NCBI GenBank assembly: GCA_905221605.1
Contig: CAJNDS010002745.1
Coordinates: 1,487,203-1,502,202 of the forward strand
Direction of reading: 5' to 3'
Length of the DNA stretch: 15,000 nt
Origin: Symbiodinium natans
Lineage: Eukaryota; Sar; Dinophyceae; Suessiales; Symbiodiniaceae
Shown: piece by piece, positions 1-7,116 of the stretch
Position numbering within the stretch: position 1 is the stretch's first letter
How the letters are laid out: the number at the start of each line of letters is the position of its first letter
Translations under genes and position numbers: made by a program
The notes under the pieces: generated by a model
The model's database searches: none
The model's input: the letters and a program-made list of their open reading frames with translations, nothing else
Told to the model about the DNA's origin: nothing

Positions 1-63
1 CAGTTCGGTCAGCAACTCCATCTCCCTGAGGGCGGGGAGGTAGGTGTTTTCGATGATCAGCAC
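1..63 (-). CDS. Putative exon, runs off the window edge
   Basis: The minus strand reads 21 uninterrupted codons, beginning VLIIENTYLPALREM and ending ELLTEL at the window edge, right after a candidate acceptor (GATCAG at 64-69). Third codon positions are almost all C or G, unlike the AT-richer repeat DNA beside it. The product is not recognised. It is probably a downstream exon of the minus-strand gene whose other candidate exons lie between 290 and 2860. A second frame is also open but gives a much less protein-like peptide. Confidence 0.5.
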   Translation of the reverse strand, partial: MLIIENTYLPALREMELLTEL

Positions 64-240
64 CTGATCGGAAACAAATCGAGAACCTGAACCCTAGACC
101 CTAAACGAAAGCCTAAACTAAAGCCAAAAACGAAAGCCCAAACTCAAGCCTAAATCCTGAAGGCTGAGCTCTGAGCTCTAAACCCTCAAAAACCCTGATG
201 TAGCCTGAACCCGCAGTTGGAAGGCGGGTCAGGTGAACCG

Positions 241-289
241 AGGTATCCCTAAACCCTAAATCCTAAACCCTAAACCCTAGACTCTAGAC
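241..289 (+). repeat. Short CCCTAAA interstitial telomere-type array
   Basis: Several CCCTAAA/TCCTAAA units occur in a row. On the minus strand this is TTTAGGG sequence directly after the candidate donor of the exon at 290-370. Similar degenerate units are scattered through 90-290. Confidence 0.8.
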
Positions 290-370
290 CTCCAGGCAGC
301 ATTGCCTCGAGCAGTCCTTCGGAGGATAAACCGCTTAGGCAGCGCAGGTGACGGAAACCGCTCTTGTCAC
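290..370 (-). CDS. Putative exon of 81 nt
   Basis: The minus strand has an acceptor-like tract TTTTTCAG at 371-378, then an open frame reading DKSGFRHLRCLSGLSSEG and continuing LLEAMLPG. A donor-like GTCTAGAG begins at 289. The intron after the donor runs into TTTAGGG units. The product is not recognised. The acceptor sits at the edge of a 34-bp-period tandem duplication (373-432), so the intron end has been locally duplicated. Confidence 0.45.
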
Positions 371-372
371 CT

Positions 373-432
373 GAAAAACCCAAGAGTAACCTGGGAGTTA
401 CCTTTTGAAAAACCCAAGAGTAACCTGGGAGT
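373..432. repeat. Two-copy direct repeat, period 34
   Basis: A 26-bp segment starting GAAAAACCCAAGAGTAACC occurs at 373-398 and again at 407-432. It lies in the presumed intron immediately upstream (minus-strand sense) of the exon at 290-370. Confidence 0.85.
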
Positions 433-466
433 AGAAAGGGTGTCCATGTTTTTGGTTTAAAGGGGC

Positions 467-584
467 TTACAAGGCTATAAGGAAACCCACTGAGTTGTCT
501 AAGGAAAAAGGACTTCTCCGTTGGGTTACAAGGCTATAAGGAAACCCACTGAGTTGTCTAAGGAAAAAGGACTTCTCCGTTGGG
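467..584. repeat. Two-copy tandem duplication, period 59
   Basis: Positions 467-525 are repeated base for base at 526-584, with the first two bases repeating again. The perfect identity implies a recent event. It creates long ORFs on both strands (521-724 plus, 467-649 minus) that are products of the duplication, although a short exon on the minus strand near 600-645 cannot be excluded. Confidence 0.9.
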
Positions 585-681
585 TTTTGAGCGGCTTCTG
601 GTACCCGAGGAAGGCTCAAGATCATCCACCTCACACATACGAACCCCAAAACCCGAAACCCGAAACCCTAAACCCTAAACC

Positions 682-776
682 CCAAAACCCTGAAACGTAC
701 AACGCACAAAAAGAGACGCCTTAGGTTGGATTGAGCTTGGTTTAGGGCGCGCCCGAACTGACCCCAAGGATCCATG
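682..776 (-). CDS. Weak exon candidate
   Basis: The minus strand has an acceptor-like ACTATATAG followed by a non-repeat island in which more than one frame is open; the most protein-like reads WGQFGRALNQAQSNLRRLF. It ends at a GT beside TTTAGGG-like sequence near 680. The function is unknown and the frame is uncertain. Confidence 0.25.
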
Positions 777-784
777 TAGCTATA

Positions 785-855
785 TAGTATCCCTAAACCG
801 TAAACCCTAAACCCTAAACCCTGTATAACCCTAAACCCTAAACCCTGATCCCTAT
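785..855 (+). repeat. CCCTAAA interstitial array
   Basis: About six CCCTAAA units, interrupted by CTGTATAACC and CTGATCCC. Confidence 0.8.
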
Positions 856-909
856 AAACCCTGGAGCTGCTATACAGGAACCCCTTCGCGGCTCAAGCAT
901 ATACTATAC

Positions 910-971
910 AGGCACATGGATCCGGGTAATTGAGGCAAGCGCGTGGGCGGCTGCATCGTCGGCGGCATCGC
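910..971 (-). CDS. Putative exon of 62 nt, Ala/Asp-rich
   Basis: On the minus strand an acceptor-like TTGCCAG is followed by the frame GDAADDAAAHALASITRIHV, and a donor-like GTATAGTAT begins at 909. Codon use is GC-rich and distinct from the CCCTAAA/TTTAGGG sequence around it (990-1040). The product is unrecognised. The same frame runs back through the repeats into 1110 without a stop, so intron placement is inferred. Confidence 0.4.
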
Positions 972-990
972 CTGGCAAATTCTGGATTTG

Positions 991-1045
991 GGGCTTAGGG
1001 TTTGGGGTTTGGGGTTTAGGGTTTCGGATTTCGGGTTGGGGTTTA
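991..1045 (+). repeat. TTTAGGG-type interstitial array, degenerate
   Basis: TTTAGGG, TTTGGGG and TTTCGG variants in a row. Confidence 0.75.
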
Positions 1046-1115
1046 GGCAAAAGCGGCGTTGCTTCAAAAGAGCTGCTGCGCTTGGTATACCTTTCAATTT
1101 CAATCAGCATCGAGA
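1045..1115 (-). CDS. Putative short exon
   Basis: After an acceptor-like AATTAG the minus strand reads SMLIEIERYTKRSSSFEATP. The frame stays open to about 1045. Alternatively a strong donor-like AAAG|GTATAC at 1090 would make it a 25-nt micro-exon. Which end is used cannot be decided from sequence alone. Confidence 0.35.
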
Positions 1116-1141
1116 CTAATTATCTATAACCTGGGTTCTAC

Positions 1142-1190
1142 AGGTGAGCAATAAGGGACATGTACCAGAACAGCGGCGCCAAGGCGACCC
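1142..1190 (-). CDS. Putative exon encoding a membrane segment
   Basis: The minus-strand frame reads VALAPLFWYMSLIAH after an acceptor-like AAGTTAG and ends at a donor-like GTAGAA (1141). The peptide is strongly hydrophobic, as in a transmembrane helix. The phase fits the upstream candidate exon at 1276-1327: one leftover G plus the first two G here make a Gly codon, giving ALQRASG-G-VALAPLFW. Membrane role is inferred from composition; the protein family is not recognised. Confidence 0.5.
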
Positions 1191-1212
1191 CTAACTTAGA
1201 ACCCTTTTCAGT

Positions 1213-1258
1213 ATGGTTTAGGGTTTAGGATTTGGGGTTTTGGGTTTAGGGTTTGGGG
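1213..1258 (+). repeat. TTTAGGG-type interstitial array
   Basis: TTTAGGG/TTTAGGA/TTTGGGG units filling the presumed intron between the candidate exons at 1276-1327 and 1142-1190. Confidence 0.8.
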
Positions 1259-1275
1259 CAAAGAGTGTCCTCCAC

Positions 1276-1327
1276 CGCCCGATGCACGCTGCAATGCCGT
1301 GAGCATGTCCTGCCCGAATGTTCCGCA
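1276..1327 (-). CDS. Putative exon of 52 nt
   Basis: After the acceptor-like CTGCTAG the minus strand reads CGTFGQDMLTALQRASG and one extra base before a donor-like GTGGAGG (1275). Phase and sense agree with the next exon (1142-1190). Codon third positions are mostly G/C. Function unknown. Confidence 0.5.
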
Positions 1328-2080
1328 CTAGCAGTCAAGGATGTTTTCTTCGTTTTCTGCATACAGAGACAAGAAGCTTCTGCTTATGTTTTAAGATACG
1401 TTGTATCTATGCAAATATGCTAAGCTTTTAGAGGTTAGGGCTTAGGGCCTAAACCCAAACCCCCTCCCGAAAACCCAAACCTCAAATACTTAGTTCCACC
1501 TCGAGCTTGCCAGCCCCTCAACTCTACATCCTAAACCTTACCTGGGACTCTATTCACTCTAGGGGTTCTCGGGTTGAGGGTTTAGGGTTCATCCCTTGAT
1601 TCACCTATAGCTTAGGAGGAAACAACCCTCCCTTAATTAATAATTAACGGTGTAACTTAGTAACCCATTAAGCCGTAGGTAAGCAGAAGCCCAGGCACAC
1701 CCGAAACCCTAGACACGACAAGCTGCGAAGGGTTCAGGGTCTAGCATTTACAGGCTTGTCTGATGCGTACACTGCAAAGGCACCCCACGACCCCGGAAGA
1801 CGCCCCAGCTTTCGCAATGGCCGGTTGCATGGGAGAAGCAGGGCTTTGCGGTTTAGGGTTTAGGGTTGTTTAGGGGTATAGGCTTTAGGGTTGGAGAGTT
1901 TGTAGGGACATGGAGATATAGTGTGGTTTAGGGCCGATAAAGTTCAGAGTACGGCTTAGGGCTTAGATGGTGCGACGTGGGCCTCTCCTACAACCAATCG
2001 CATGGCACGATGCCCGGAATCCTCTGGAATGCCCTCGCAACTCGTGTTCTCTCTCTCTCGCTCGCTCTCGCATCACCCAC
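1328..2080. other. Intron-like or intergenic stretch
   Basis: There is no convincing gene. It contains AT-rich segments (1370-1430 and 1620-1660, with TTAATTAATAATTAA), scattered TTTAGGG units at 1560-1590 and 1850-1960, and one GC-rich island at 1775-1845 with several frames open on the minus strand that could be an exon. Nearest the exon at 2081-2266 is a CT/GA-rich tract (2047-2070). Confidence 0.5.
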
Positions 2081-2266
2081 GAAGGTTGGTGTCACCTCGG
2101 ACCCAAAGGTAATGTCGTCCGCGCTGATGGGCTTCCCGTTGATGGTGATATGGTCATCCTCCGCGATCTGAAAGGGAGAATTCATGTTGTTGCAGATGTG
2201 CTTGTATTCATCGAATCCGAGCTCTTCAGCCTCCGAGCAGAGGAAGTCAATGTAGCATCCCGGCAT
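2081..2266 (-). CDS. Putative exon of 62 codons, unrecognised protein
   Basis: The minus strand gives a clean 62-codon frame starting MPGCYIDFLCSEAEELGFDE, through AEDDHITINGKPISADD, to SEVTPTF. A donor-like GTGGGTGATG follows at 2080. Third positions are strongly C/G, which favours this strand over the plus-strand ORF at 1967-2305. An in-frame stop lies three codons upstream of the Met, and no AG falls between, so the Met at 2266 may be a real start; alternatively the exon begins at an internal acceptor (CTCGGAG|GCTGAAG, near 2233). The acidic, soluble-looking peptide matches no family I can name. Confidence 0.6.
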
Positions 2267-2307
2267 AGGTGTTTAAGCGATTTTGAGCCTAAGGGTCAGC
2301 ATTAGCA

Positions 2308-2515
2308 CTGAAACCCTAAACCTAAACCCTGAACCTAAACATCCCCTAAGGCCTAAACAAAAAGGACTTAATTTAAAACCTTAAGCCCTAAACCCCACGC
2401 CCTAAACCCTAACCCTTAACCCTAAACCCTAAACCCTAAACCCTAAACCCTAAACCCTAAACCCTAAACCCTAAACCCTAACCCTAAGCCCTAAACCCTA
2501 ACCCCTAAACCCTGT
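2308..2515 (+). repeat. Major CCCTAAA interstitial telomere-type array
   Basis: Dense CCCTAAA units, near perfect from 2416 to 2480, with CCTAACC and CCCTAAG variants. On the minus strand the array begins as GTTTAGGGG exactly at the donor of the exon at 2511-2593. Confidence 0.95.
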
Positions 2516-2593
2516 CCTTCTGGAAGTCGGTCGAGCCCATGGTGAGCTGGTGAGAGCCTTCCCGCAGGGCAGAAACTTGCAGGTTCATGGGCA
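2511..2593 (-). CDS. Putative exon of 83 nt flanked by telomere-type repeats
   Basis: The minus strand reads VPMNLQVSALREGSHQLTMG and continues STDFQKDR, directly after CCCTAAACTTGCAAG and directly before GTTTAGGGG. The donor GT is therefore part of a TTTAGGG unit. Composition contrasts sharply with the repeats on both sides, and codon use is typical of coding DNA. The product is not recognised. Confidence 0.5.
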
Positions 2594-2603
2594 CTTGCAA
2601 GTT

Positions 2604-2692
2604 TAGGGGTTTAGGGTTTAGGGCTTAGGGTTTAGGGTTTAGGGTTTAGGGTTTAGGGTTTGGGGTTTAGGGTTTAGGGTTTCAGGGACTGA
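2604..2692 (+). repeat. TTTAGGG interstitial array
   Basis: About 11 TTTAGGG-type units with two variants. Its orientation is opposite to the array at 2308-2515, with the exon candidate 2511-2593 between them. Confidence 0.95.
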
Positions 2693-2783
2693 GGGTTCAG
2701 GGTTAGCATACCGCCAGGAACCCTAAAACCCAAAACCCAAAACCCTAAATTCAACCCCTAACCCTTAAAACCCTAACTCCTAC

Positions 2784-2860
2784 GCCGCGCCTGGGAAGAA
2801 CTTGGTCAGGAAGGGGACGGCCAAGCCATCCGGGTCATAGAAGATTGGCCACGAGGTGGT
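2784..2860 (-). CDS. Putative exon of 77 nt
   Basis: After an acceptor-like CATGGTCAG the only open minus-strand frame reads TTSWPIFYDPDGLAVPFLTK and ends FFPGA before a donor-like GTAGGAGTTAGGG (2783). Codon use is GC-rich. The acceptor and first exon bases are present in further copies at about 2940, 3016 and 3120. The product is unrecognised. Confidence 0.5.
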
Positions 2861-3134
2861 CTGACCATGAAGGGTTTATTGGGGTTTTCTGGGGTTTCTG
2901 GGTTTCTGGGGTTTAGGGTTTAGGGTTTAGGGTTTAGGGCCACGGGGTGGTCTGACCATCAGAATTTTATAAGGGGGACATGGGGTTTAGAGGGTTTAGG
3001 GTTTAGGGAGAAGACTGGCCACGAGGTGGTCTGACCATCAAAGTTTCTTCCTTTGTTTATTACTATTTAAATATTTGGTTGGGGGGGAGTTCTGGGGTTT
3101 AGCGTTTGGGGGGTGTTGTATGGTCCGACCATCA
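2845..3134. repeat. Repeated acceptor-like motif within TTTAGGG units
   Basis: The motif GGCCACGAGGTGGTCTGACC occurs at 2848-2867 and 3017-3036. A near copy (one C/A change: CACGGGG) is at 2939-2958, and a shortened copy TGGTCCGACCATCA at 3121-3134. TTTAGGG units (2896-2940, 2985-3010) lie between copies. On the minus strand the motif is the acceptor plus first bases of the exon at 2784-2860. Confidence 0.85.
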
Positions 3135-3718
3135 TTTTTTTTTTTTGGGGGGGGGGGCGAGCCCGGGCGAATACGCAAAGCGGCTGTGGTGGGATCAATA
3201 ACCGCAGTGTATGCTTCACCTTCCGCGTCCTCAAAAGAGGTGACATCGCGAAGGTCCTCAGCAATCGGCACACCATCTTCGACTTGTTCGAGTTTCAACG
3301 CAACCAAAGCCTTGCTGGGAGCTTCCTTGTCCCGTAGTTTGCCCACGGTGTTTTCCAAGGAGGCACGCATGGCACCATACTCAGAATTCTGGATCAGGCG
3401 ATTCTGCGTGCCAAGCTTGGCCTCCTGTTTGTTCTTCTCTTGATAAGTGAGGTGCGTGCGGGCTGCCTCCCACACGCAAAGGAGGAGGGCCACTTCCTTG
3501 CGCATCGAAGGGCTGCTGTCTGCATCGAAACCGAAAGTCGATTTCAAAGCCGCTCGCACTGACCCTCTTGTTTCCTCGAGACCAGCAAAAACCCGCAGCG
3601 AGGTGAAGCCAGACTCGATGATCTTCTTCTGTACGCTGACATCAACGCCAACCTCCTCAAGCTGGAAGCGGAAGTCCGAATCGGCTTTTCCGAGGACGTC
3701 ATCCATGGCGTCAGGCAT
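3038..3718 (-). CDS. Gag-like ORF of a dinoflagellate retroelement, 3' truncated
   Basis: From the Met at 3718 the frame starts MPDAMDDVLGKADSDFRFQL, and contains SLRVFAGLEETRGSVRAALK, KEVALLLCVWEAARTHLTY, ALKLEQVEDGVPIAEDLRD and AVIDPTTAALRIRPG. To my recollection this charged, helix-rich pattern occurs in repetitive dinoflagellate proteins in front of reverse-transcriptase regions; this is recalled, not searched. The coherent part ends near 3163. The last roughly 40 residues read through C11, A12 and repeat DNA, so the copy is cut off and no reverse transcriptase follows. The same frame extends upstream to 3931, but that part is a frame-shifted reading of the duplicated 5' end. It lies on the same strand as the tyrosine recombinase at 10395-12274. 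Confidence 0.6.
   Translation of the reverse strand: MPDAMDDVLGKADSDFRFQLEEVGVDVSVQKKIIESGFTSLRVFAGLEETRGSVRAALKSTFGFDADSSPSMRKEVALLLCVWEAARTHLTYQEKNKQEAKLGTQNRLIQNSEYGAMRASLENTVGKLRDKEAPSKALVALKLEQVEDGVPIAEDLRDVTSFEDAEGEAYTAVIDPTTAALRIRPGSPPPPKKKNDGRTIQHPPNAKPQNSPPTKYLNSNKQRKKL
3135..3157. repeat. T12-G11 homopolymer junction (A12 on the minus strand)
   Basis: Twelve T (3135-3146) are followed by eleven G (3147-3157). On the minus strand this is C11 then A12 right after the end of the gag-like coding sequence, which could be a relic poly(A) tail or only a mutated homopolymer. Confidence 0.7.
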
Positions 3719-3966
3719 GGCGCAAAGCACGCAGTATACAAGAACTTGCAAGATTAGGAAGCACTCGTTCAAGAGCAAAAACCCGCAGCGAGGTGAAGCC
3801 AGACTCGATGATCTTCTTCTGTACGCTGACATCAACGCCAACCTCCTCAAGCTGGAAGCGGAAGTCCGAATCGGCTTTTCCGAGGACGTCATCCATGGCG
3901 TCAGGCATGGCGCAAAGCACGCAGTATACAAGAACTTGCAAGATTAGGAAGCACTCGTTCAAGAGC
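3584..3966 (-). repeat. 190-bp tandem duplication at the 5' end of the gag-like ORF
   Basis: Positions 3584-3773 recur as 3774-3963 with no difference that I can see, and both copies are followed by AGC. Each copy holds the Met codon (3716-3718 and 3906-3908) and about 45 codons. Because 190 is not a multiple of three, reading from the upstream Met shifts frame at the copy junction and stops after about 65 codons. The upstream copy therefore acts as a truncated ORF in front of the full one. Confidence 0.9.
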
Positions 3967-4135
3967 CAAAGCAAAAGAAACAAAACGCACCCGAGAACAA
4001 CACAGAACCCGCCCTATATAGCACCCGGCGACTCCGCTCGCTCTGCACATTGCGTTGACACGCACGCACGCATCCAGCCAGTCGCGCACAAACGAAGTAC
4101 AAGTACAACACATGCAGTCTGCTGGCTGTTAGCGT

Positions 4136-4407
4136 CCAGCGCAGTACGTAAATTAAGAAGCGGTGAGAGAAAGCGTCGCTGTCAAGCCGTCAAGGCTAAC
4201 AAGGTTTACTCGCTGCTCGGAGCGATCAAATGTTAGCCATCAGAGTTTTCCTCAGTCGAGCTACTACTGCTGGAGCTTGATAACGAATCACCAGAATCGT
4301 CGTCGGCATCTTCGGCCTCGAGAGGTGGGACCTCTCCAGCTGCCCAGCAATGTTTGCAAGCTAAGTCATAAGAGAGACCTTGCAGCGACCAAGCCGTGCA
4401 GATTCTT
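4136..4407 (+). other. Possible decayed coding sequence beside the left arm
   Basis: Two plus-strand frames look partly coding. One reads SGERKRRCQAVKANKVYSLL up to a stop at 4234. The next, from about 4241, reads SSVELLLLELDNESPESSSA and ends QQCLQAKS at a stop near 4370. A Ser/acidic-rich stretch resembles in style the acidic tail of the recombinase (QSDSEDSIED). It is followed by the left arm, where a match to the recombinase 3' end begins. It could be the degenerate end of another element. Confidence 0.3.
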
Positions 4408-4453
4408 CTTGCTGGTGTTGAGTGGTTGCTCCGGTTGCTCGGGTGGTTTCTGC

Positions 4454-4477
4454 GGGGGGGGGGGGGGGGGGGGGGGG
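4454..4477. repeat. G24 homopolymer
   Basis: Twenty-four G in a row at the outer end of the left arm. The right arm has a (CCA)n-type tract at the same place (10318-10370). Confidence 0.9.
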
Positions 4478-4928
4478 TGGACAGGTTGATTGATTTAGAT
4501 ATTTTTGAATGTTTATTGATTTAGAGGTTTGGGTTTGAAAAACTCATAAATATCAGAAGGGGGGTTTAGGGCACACAGGTTTTTGATTTAGATTTTTGCA
4601 CTATTTGTTGATTTAGATTTTGTTTCCAGAAAATCGTGTTCGTAATTAAATACTTAAAAACGGAACATACCATGGTTTAACAATAACTAAGCCTGGTACC
4701 GAGGTTGCGAAAAATGTCATGGTAGACAAGTAAAGCTGCAGTGCCTGCCGATGATATTTCTGCTTGCATGCATGTGTGCTCCAGCAGTATCCGCAGGCAT
4801 TCTTGTTCCAGCAGCATCGTTTGTTTTTGGTTGCAGAGCTTGGTATGGTCTCATGCGACGGGCCCAGCAGCTTAGGCTGCAGGGCTCCAGTGCATTGATT
4901 TGAAACGCCCGGGCCCCAGCAGGTCCCT

Positions 4929-4968
4929 AACCCAAAACCCTAAACCCTAAACCCGAAACCCTAAACCT
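4929..4968 (+). repeat. Short CCCTAAA array in the left arm
   Basis: About five CCCTAAA-type units. The equivalent place in the right arm (9808-9868) carries about eight uninterrupted units, so the array has changed length since the arms were copied. Confidence 0.85.
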
Positions 4969-5079
4969 AAATTTTAGGGGCTTCGCCCTGATGCGCCGGC
5001 GCAGAATTTTTGGTTAAACGAAAGATGCCGTGGTTGCTTCTCTGAGGACATGAAGACTAAAGTAATTGAACAGGTTCCA

Positions 5080-5080
5080 A

Positions 5081-5103
<23 letters not shown>
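5080..5103. repeat. (TA)12 microsatellite
   Basis: TA dinucleotides followed by a T-run. Absent from the matching part of the right arm (around 9665). Confidence 0.95.
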
Positions 5104-5112
<9 letters not shown>

Positions 5113-5334
5113 TTGTTTTTAAGAAGTCTCCGCTTGGTCTAAAACTCTTCGGTCCAGATTTTCAATTGACTTAAACCTCTTGGCGAGAAACCTCCGAAGG
5201 TACTAGCGAAAATTCTTGTTTCAACTAAAGTTCGTCAAAAGTCGTCGGTTTACTCAAACTCGTTGTTCCATGTATTCAATTTATTTAGACATCCTTGCCG
5301 AAAAGCCTCAAAAAGCACTAGCGTGAACACCTAT

Positions 5335-5945
5335 GTTTTGGCGGAAGGGTTTCGAAGGGTTTTGACGGGTTTCGAAGCGTTTAGAAGGGCTTTCGAAAGT
5401 TTTGCAAGTGTTCTTCAGGGTTTACCAGGGTTGCGTAGGTTTGGAAGGGTTCAGAAGGGCTTGGAAGGATTTCGAAGACAACAGAGTTTTGGAAGGGATT
5501 ATAAGGGCTTAAAAAGGGTTTAGAAGGGTTTAGAAGAATTTAGAAGTTTTGAGAAGGGCTGCGAAGGGTTTCGAAGGTTTAGAAGGTTTAGCAGAGTTTT
5601 TTAAGAGGTGTTTTGAAGGGTTTAGAAGGGTTTTCGTTTGGATTTTTCAAGGGTTTTAAAACGATTTAGAAGGGAGTTTCGAAGGTTTAGAAGGGCTTAG
5701 AAGGGTTTAGAAGAGTTCAGAAGGTGAAAATCATGTTTTGAAAGAATTAGAAGGGTTTCTAGGTTTTAGAAATGGCGTCTTTAATGGCTTACCAGGGTGT
5801 AGAAGGGTTCCAGAAAGATTTCAAAGAGTTCAGCAGGGTTTAGAAGCGTTGTTACGGGCATATAAGGGCTATTATAAGGGTTTAGGAGGGCTTCGACGGG
5901 CCTTAGAGTGTTTTGAAGGGTTTCGAACAGTTTAGAAGGGTTTAC
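5335..5945 (+). repeat. Degenerate TTTAGAAGGG / TTTCGAAGGG tandem array, left arm
   Basis: Dozens of 9-11-bp units such as GGGTTTAGAAGGG and GGGTTTCGAAGGG. They resemble TTTAGGG with an added GAA/AA. The ORFs seen here (5263-5523 and 5738-5935) read as a monotonous Gly-Phe-Arg-Arg pattern set by the repeat, with no independent coding evidence. Confidence 0.9.
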
Positions 5946-6470
5946 AACAGGCCACACAACCCTCCAGAAGCAAACAGTTAAGCAACCCAGATCTCCGCAC
6001 CCTTAAGCTTCAACCCCCCCCACCCCCGGACCCCAGAAACCGAAGCAACCAGTTAAGCAACCCGTTAAGCAACCCAGATCTCTGCACCCTTAAACTTCAA
6101 CCCCCAGCCCTCCAGAAGCAAACAGTTACAGTAAGCAACCCAGATCTCCGCACCCTTAAGCTTCAACCCCCCCCCGGACCCCAGAAGCCGAAGCAACCAG
6201 TTAAGCAACCCGTTAAGCAACCCAGATCTCTGCACCCTTAAACTTCAACCCCCCCCCCCACCCAGCCCTCCAGAAGCAAACAGTTAAGCAACCCAGACCT
6301 CGGCGCCCTTAAACTTCAACCCCCCCCCCCCCCCGCAGCCCTCCAGAAGCAGAAGCAAACAGTTAAGCAACGCAGATCTCTGCACCCTTAGACTTCAACC
6401 ATCCCCCCCGCCAGCCCTCCAAAAACAAACAGTCAAGCAACCCAGAGCTCTGCGCCCTTAAACTTCTGGA
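5945..6470 (+). repeat. Poly-C minisatellite, left arm
   Basis: About seven units of roughly 60-110 bp built from CCAGAAGCAAACAGTTAAGC, AACCCAGATCTCTGCACCC, TTAAACTTCAA and a C-run of variable length. Some units carry a doubled CAACC(A/C)GTTAAG block. The mirror copy is at 8285-8822. Confidence 0.9.
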
Positions 6471-6754
6471 TCCTGGGAAAGCCGCTCCGAAAAGAAAGAC
6501 CTCCGAAACAGAATTGTTTCAAACAAGCGTTCTATCAACAAATCTGTTTAAAATCAGCCGTTTCAATTGCGTTCCGAAAACAAAAGCCTCCAGCAACCCC
6601 AGCAAGTTTAAATCGGGTTTAGAAAATATGGGGCTGGGGTGGGCCAGCAGAATCAAATCGGGTTTTAAAAACATCTTTGAGGGATGGGCTGCTTCCTGGG
6701 GGGAGGGGGGGTCTTACCTGGTGAATTGACTAGGGCGCCAGCTGCGCTGGCGAA

Positions 6755-6838
6755 CCCTAAACCTAAACCCTCAACCCTAATCCCTATGCGCCTAAACCCT
6801 AAACCCTAAACCCTACACCCTAAACCCTAAACCCTGAA
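6755..6838 (+). repeat. CCCTAAA array near the inner end of the left arm
   Basis: About nine CCCTAAA-type units, mirrored by TTTAGGG units at 7895-8003 in the right arm. Confidence 0.9.
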
Positions 6839-7116
6839 CCCCCACTAGCAGGTACCACTAAGGACCGCGTGCGAGCCCAGCAGCCTAGGCTGCCGCTCGA
6901 AAACAAGGCTGTGGGGCCTGAGCCCTAAATCCTACTCATACTTTCTTATGTATTTGAAATAACAAGTCATGATTACCATGCGATACCACTCAAATCACCA
7001 CCCGCCCCCCAACCCCTGCCCGACCCCTCACGATTACTTGTAAACCTCCAAGCCCTTCGTCGAAGGCCTGGCCGCAATGCGACACGCAACCATCGCAACC
7101 GCTGTACCACCCACTC

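Larger units (their letters stand above)
4408..6945 (+). repeat. Left arm of a very large inverted repeat
   Basis: It pairs with 7785-10407. Matching landmarks: CTTGCTGGTGTTGAGTGG (4408) versus the complement at 10407; CGGAACATACCATGGTTTAA (4661-4680) versus 10102-10121; 5738-5935 versus 8838-9035, which encode the same 65-residue reading and so differ by little or nothing; and CACTAGCAGGTACCACTAAG (near 6844) versus about 7890. The arms differ in homopolymers, in a 12-bp indel, in a (TA)n tract present only here, and in telomere-type repeat number. No reliable coding sequence was found in the arm. Confidence 0.95.

Noticed and set aside
1967-2305. 112-codon plus-strand ORF
   Set aside because: Antisense to the minus-strand exon 2081-2266, whose codon third positions and peptide are much more typical of coding DNA.
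3075-4236. Plus-strand ORFs opposite the gag-like gene
   Set aside because: Shadow frames of the minus-strand coding sequence and its 190-bp duplication.
5263-5935. ORFs of 86 and 65 codons, with mirror copies at 8838-9035 and 9250-9522
   Set aside because: Their Gly-Phe-Arg-Arg pattern is the translation of the TTTAGAAGGG-type array. Conservation between arms reflects the inverted duplication, not selection on protein.
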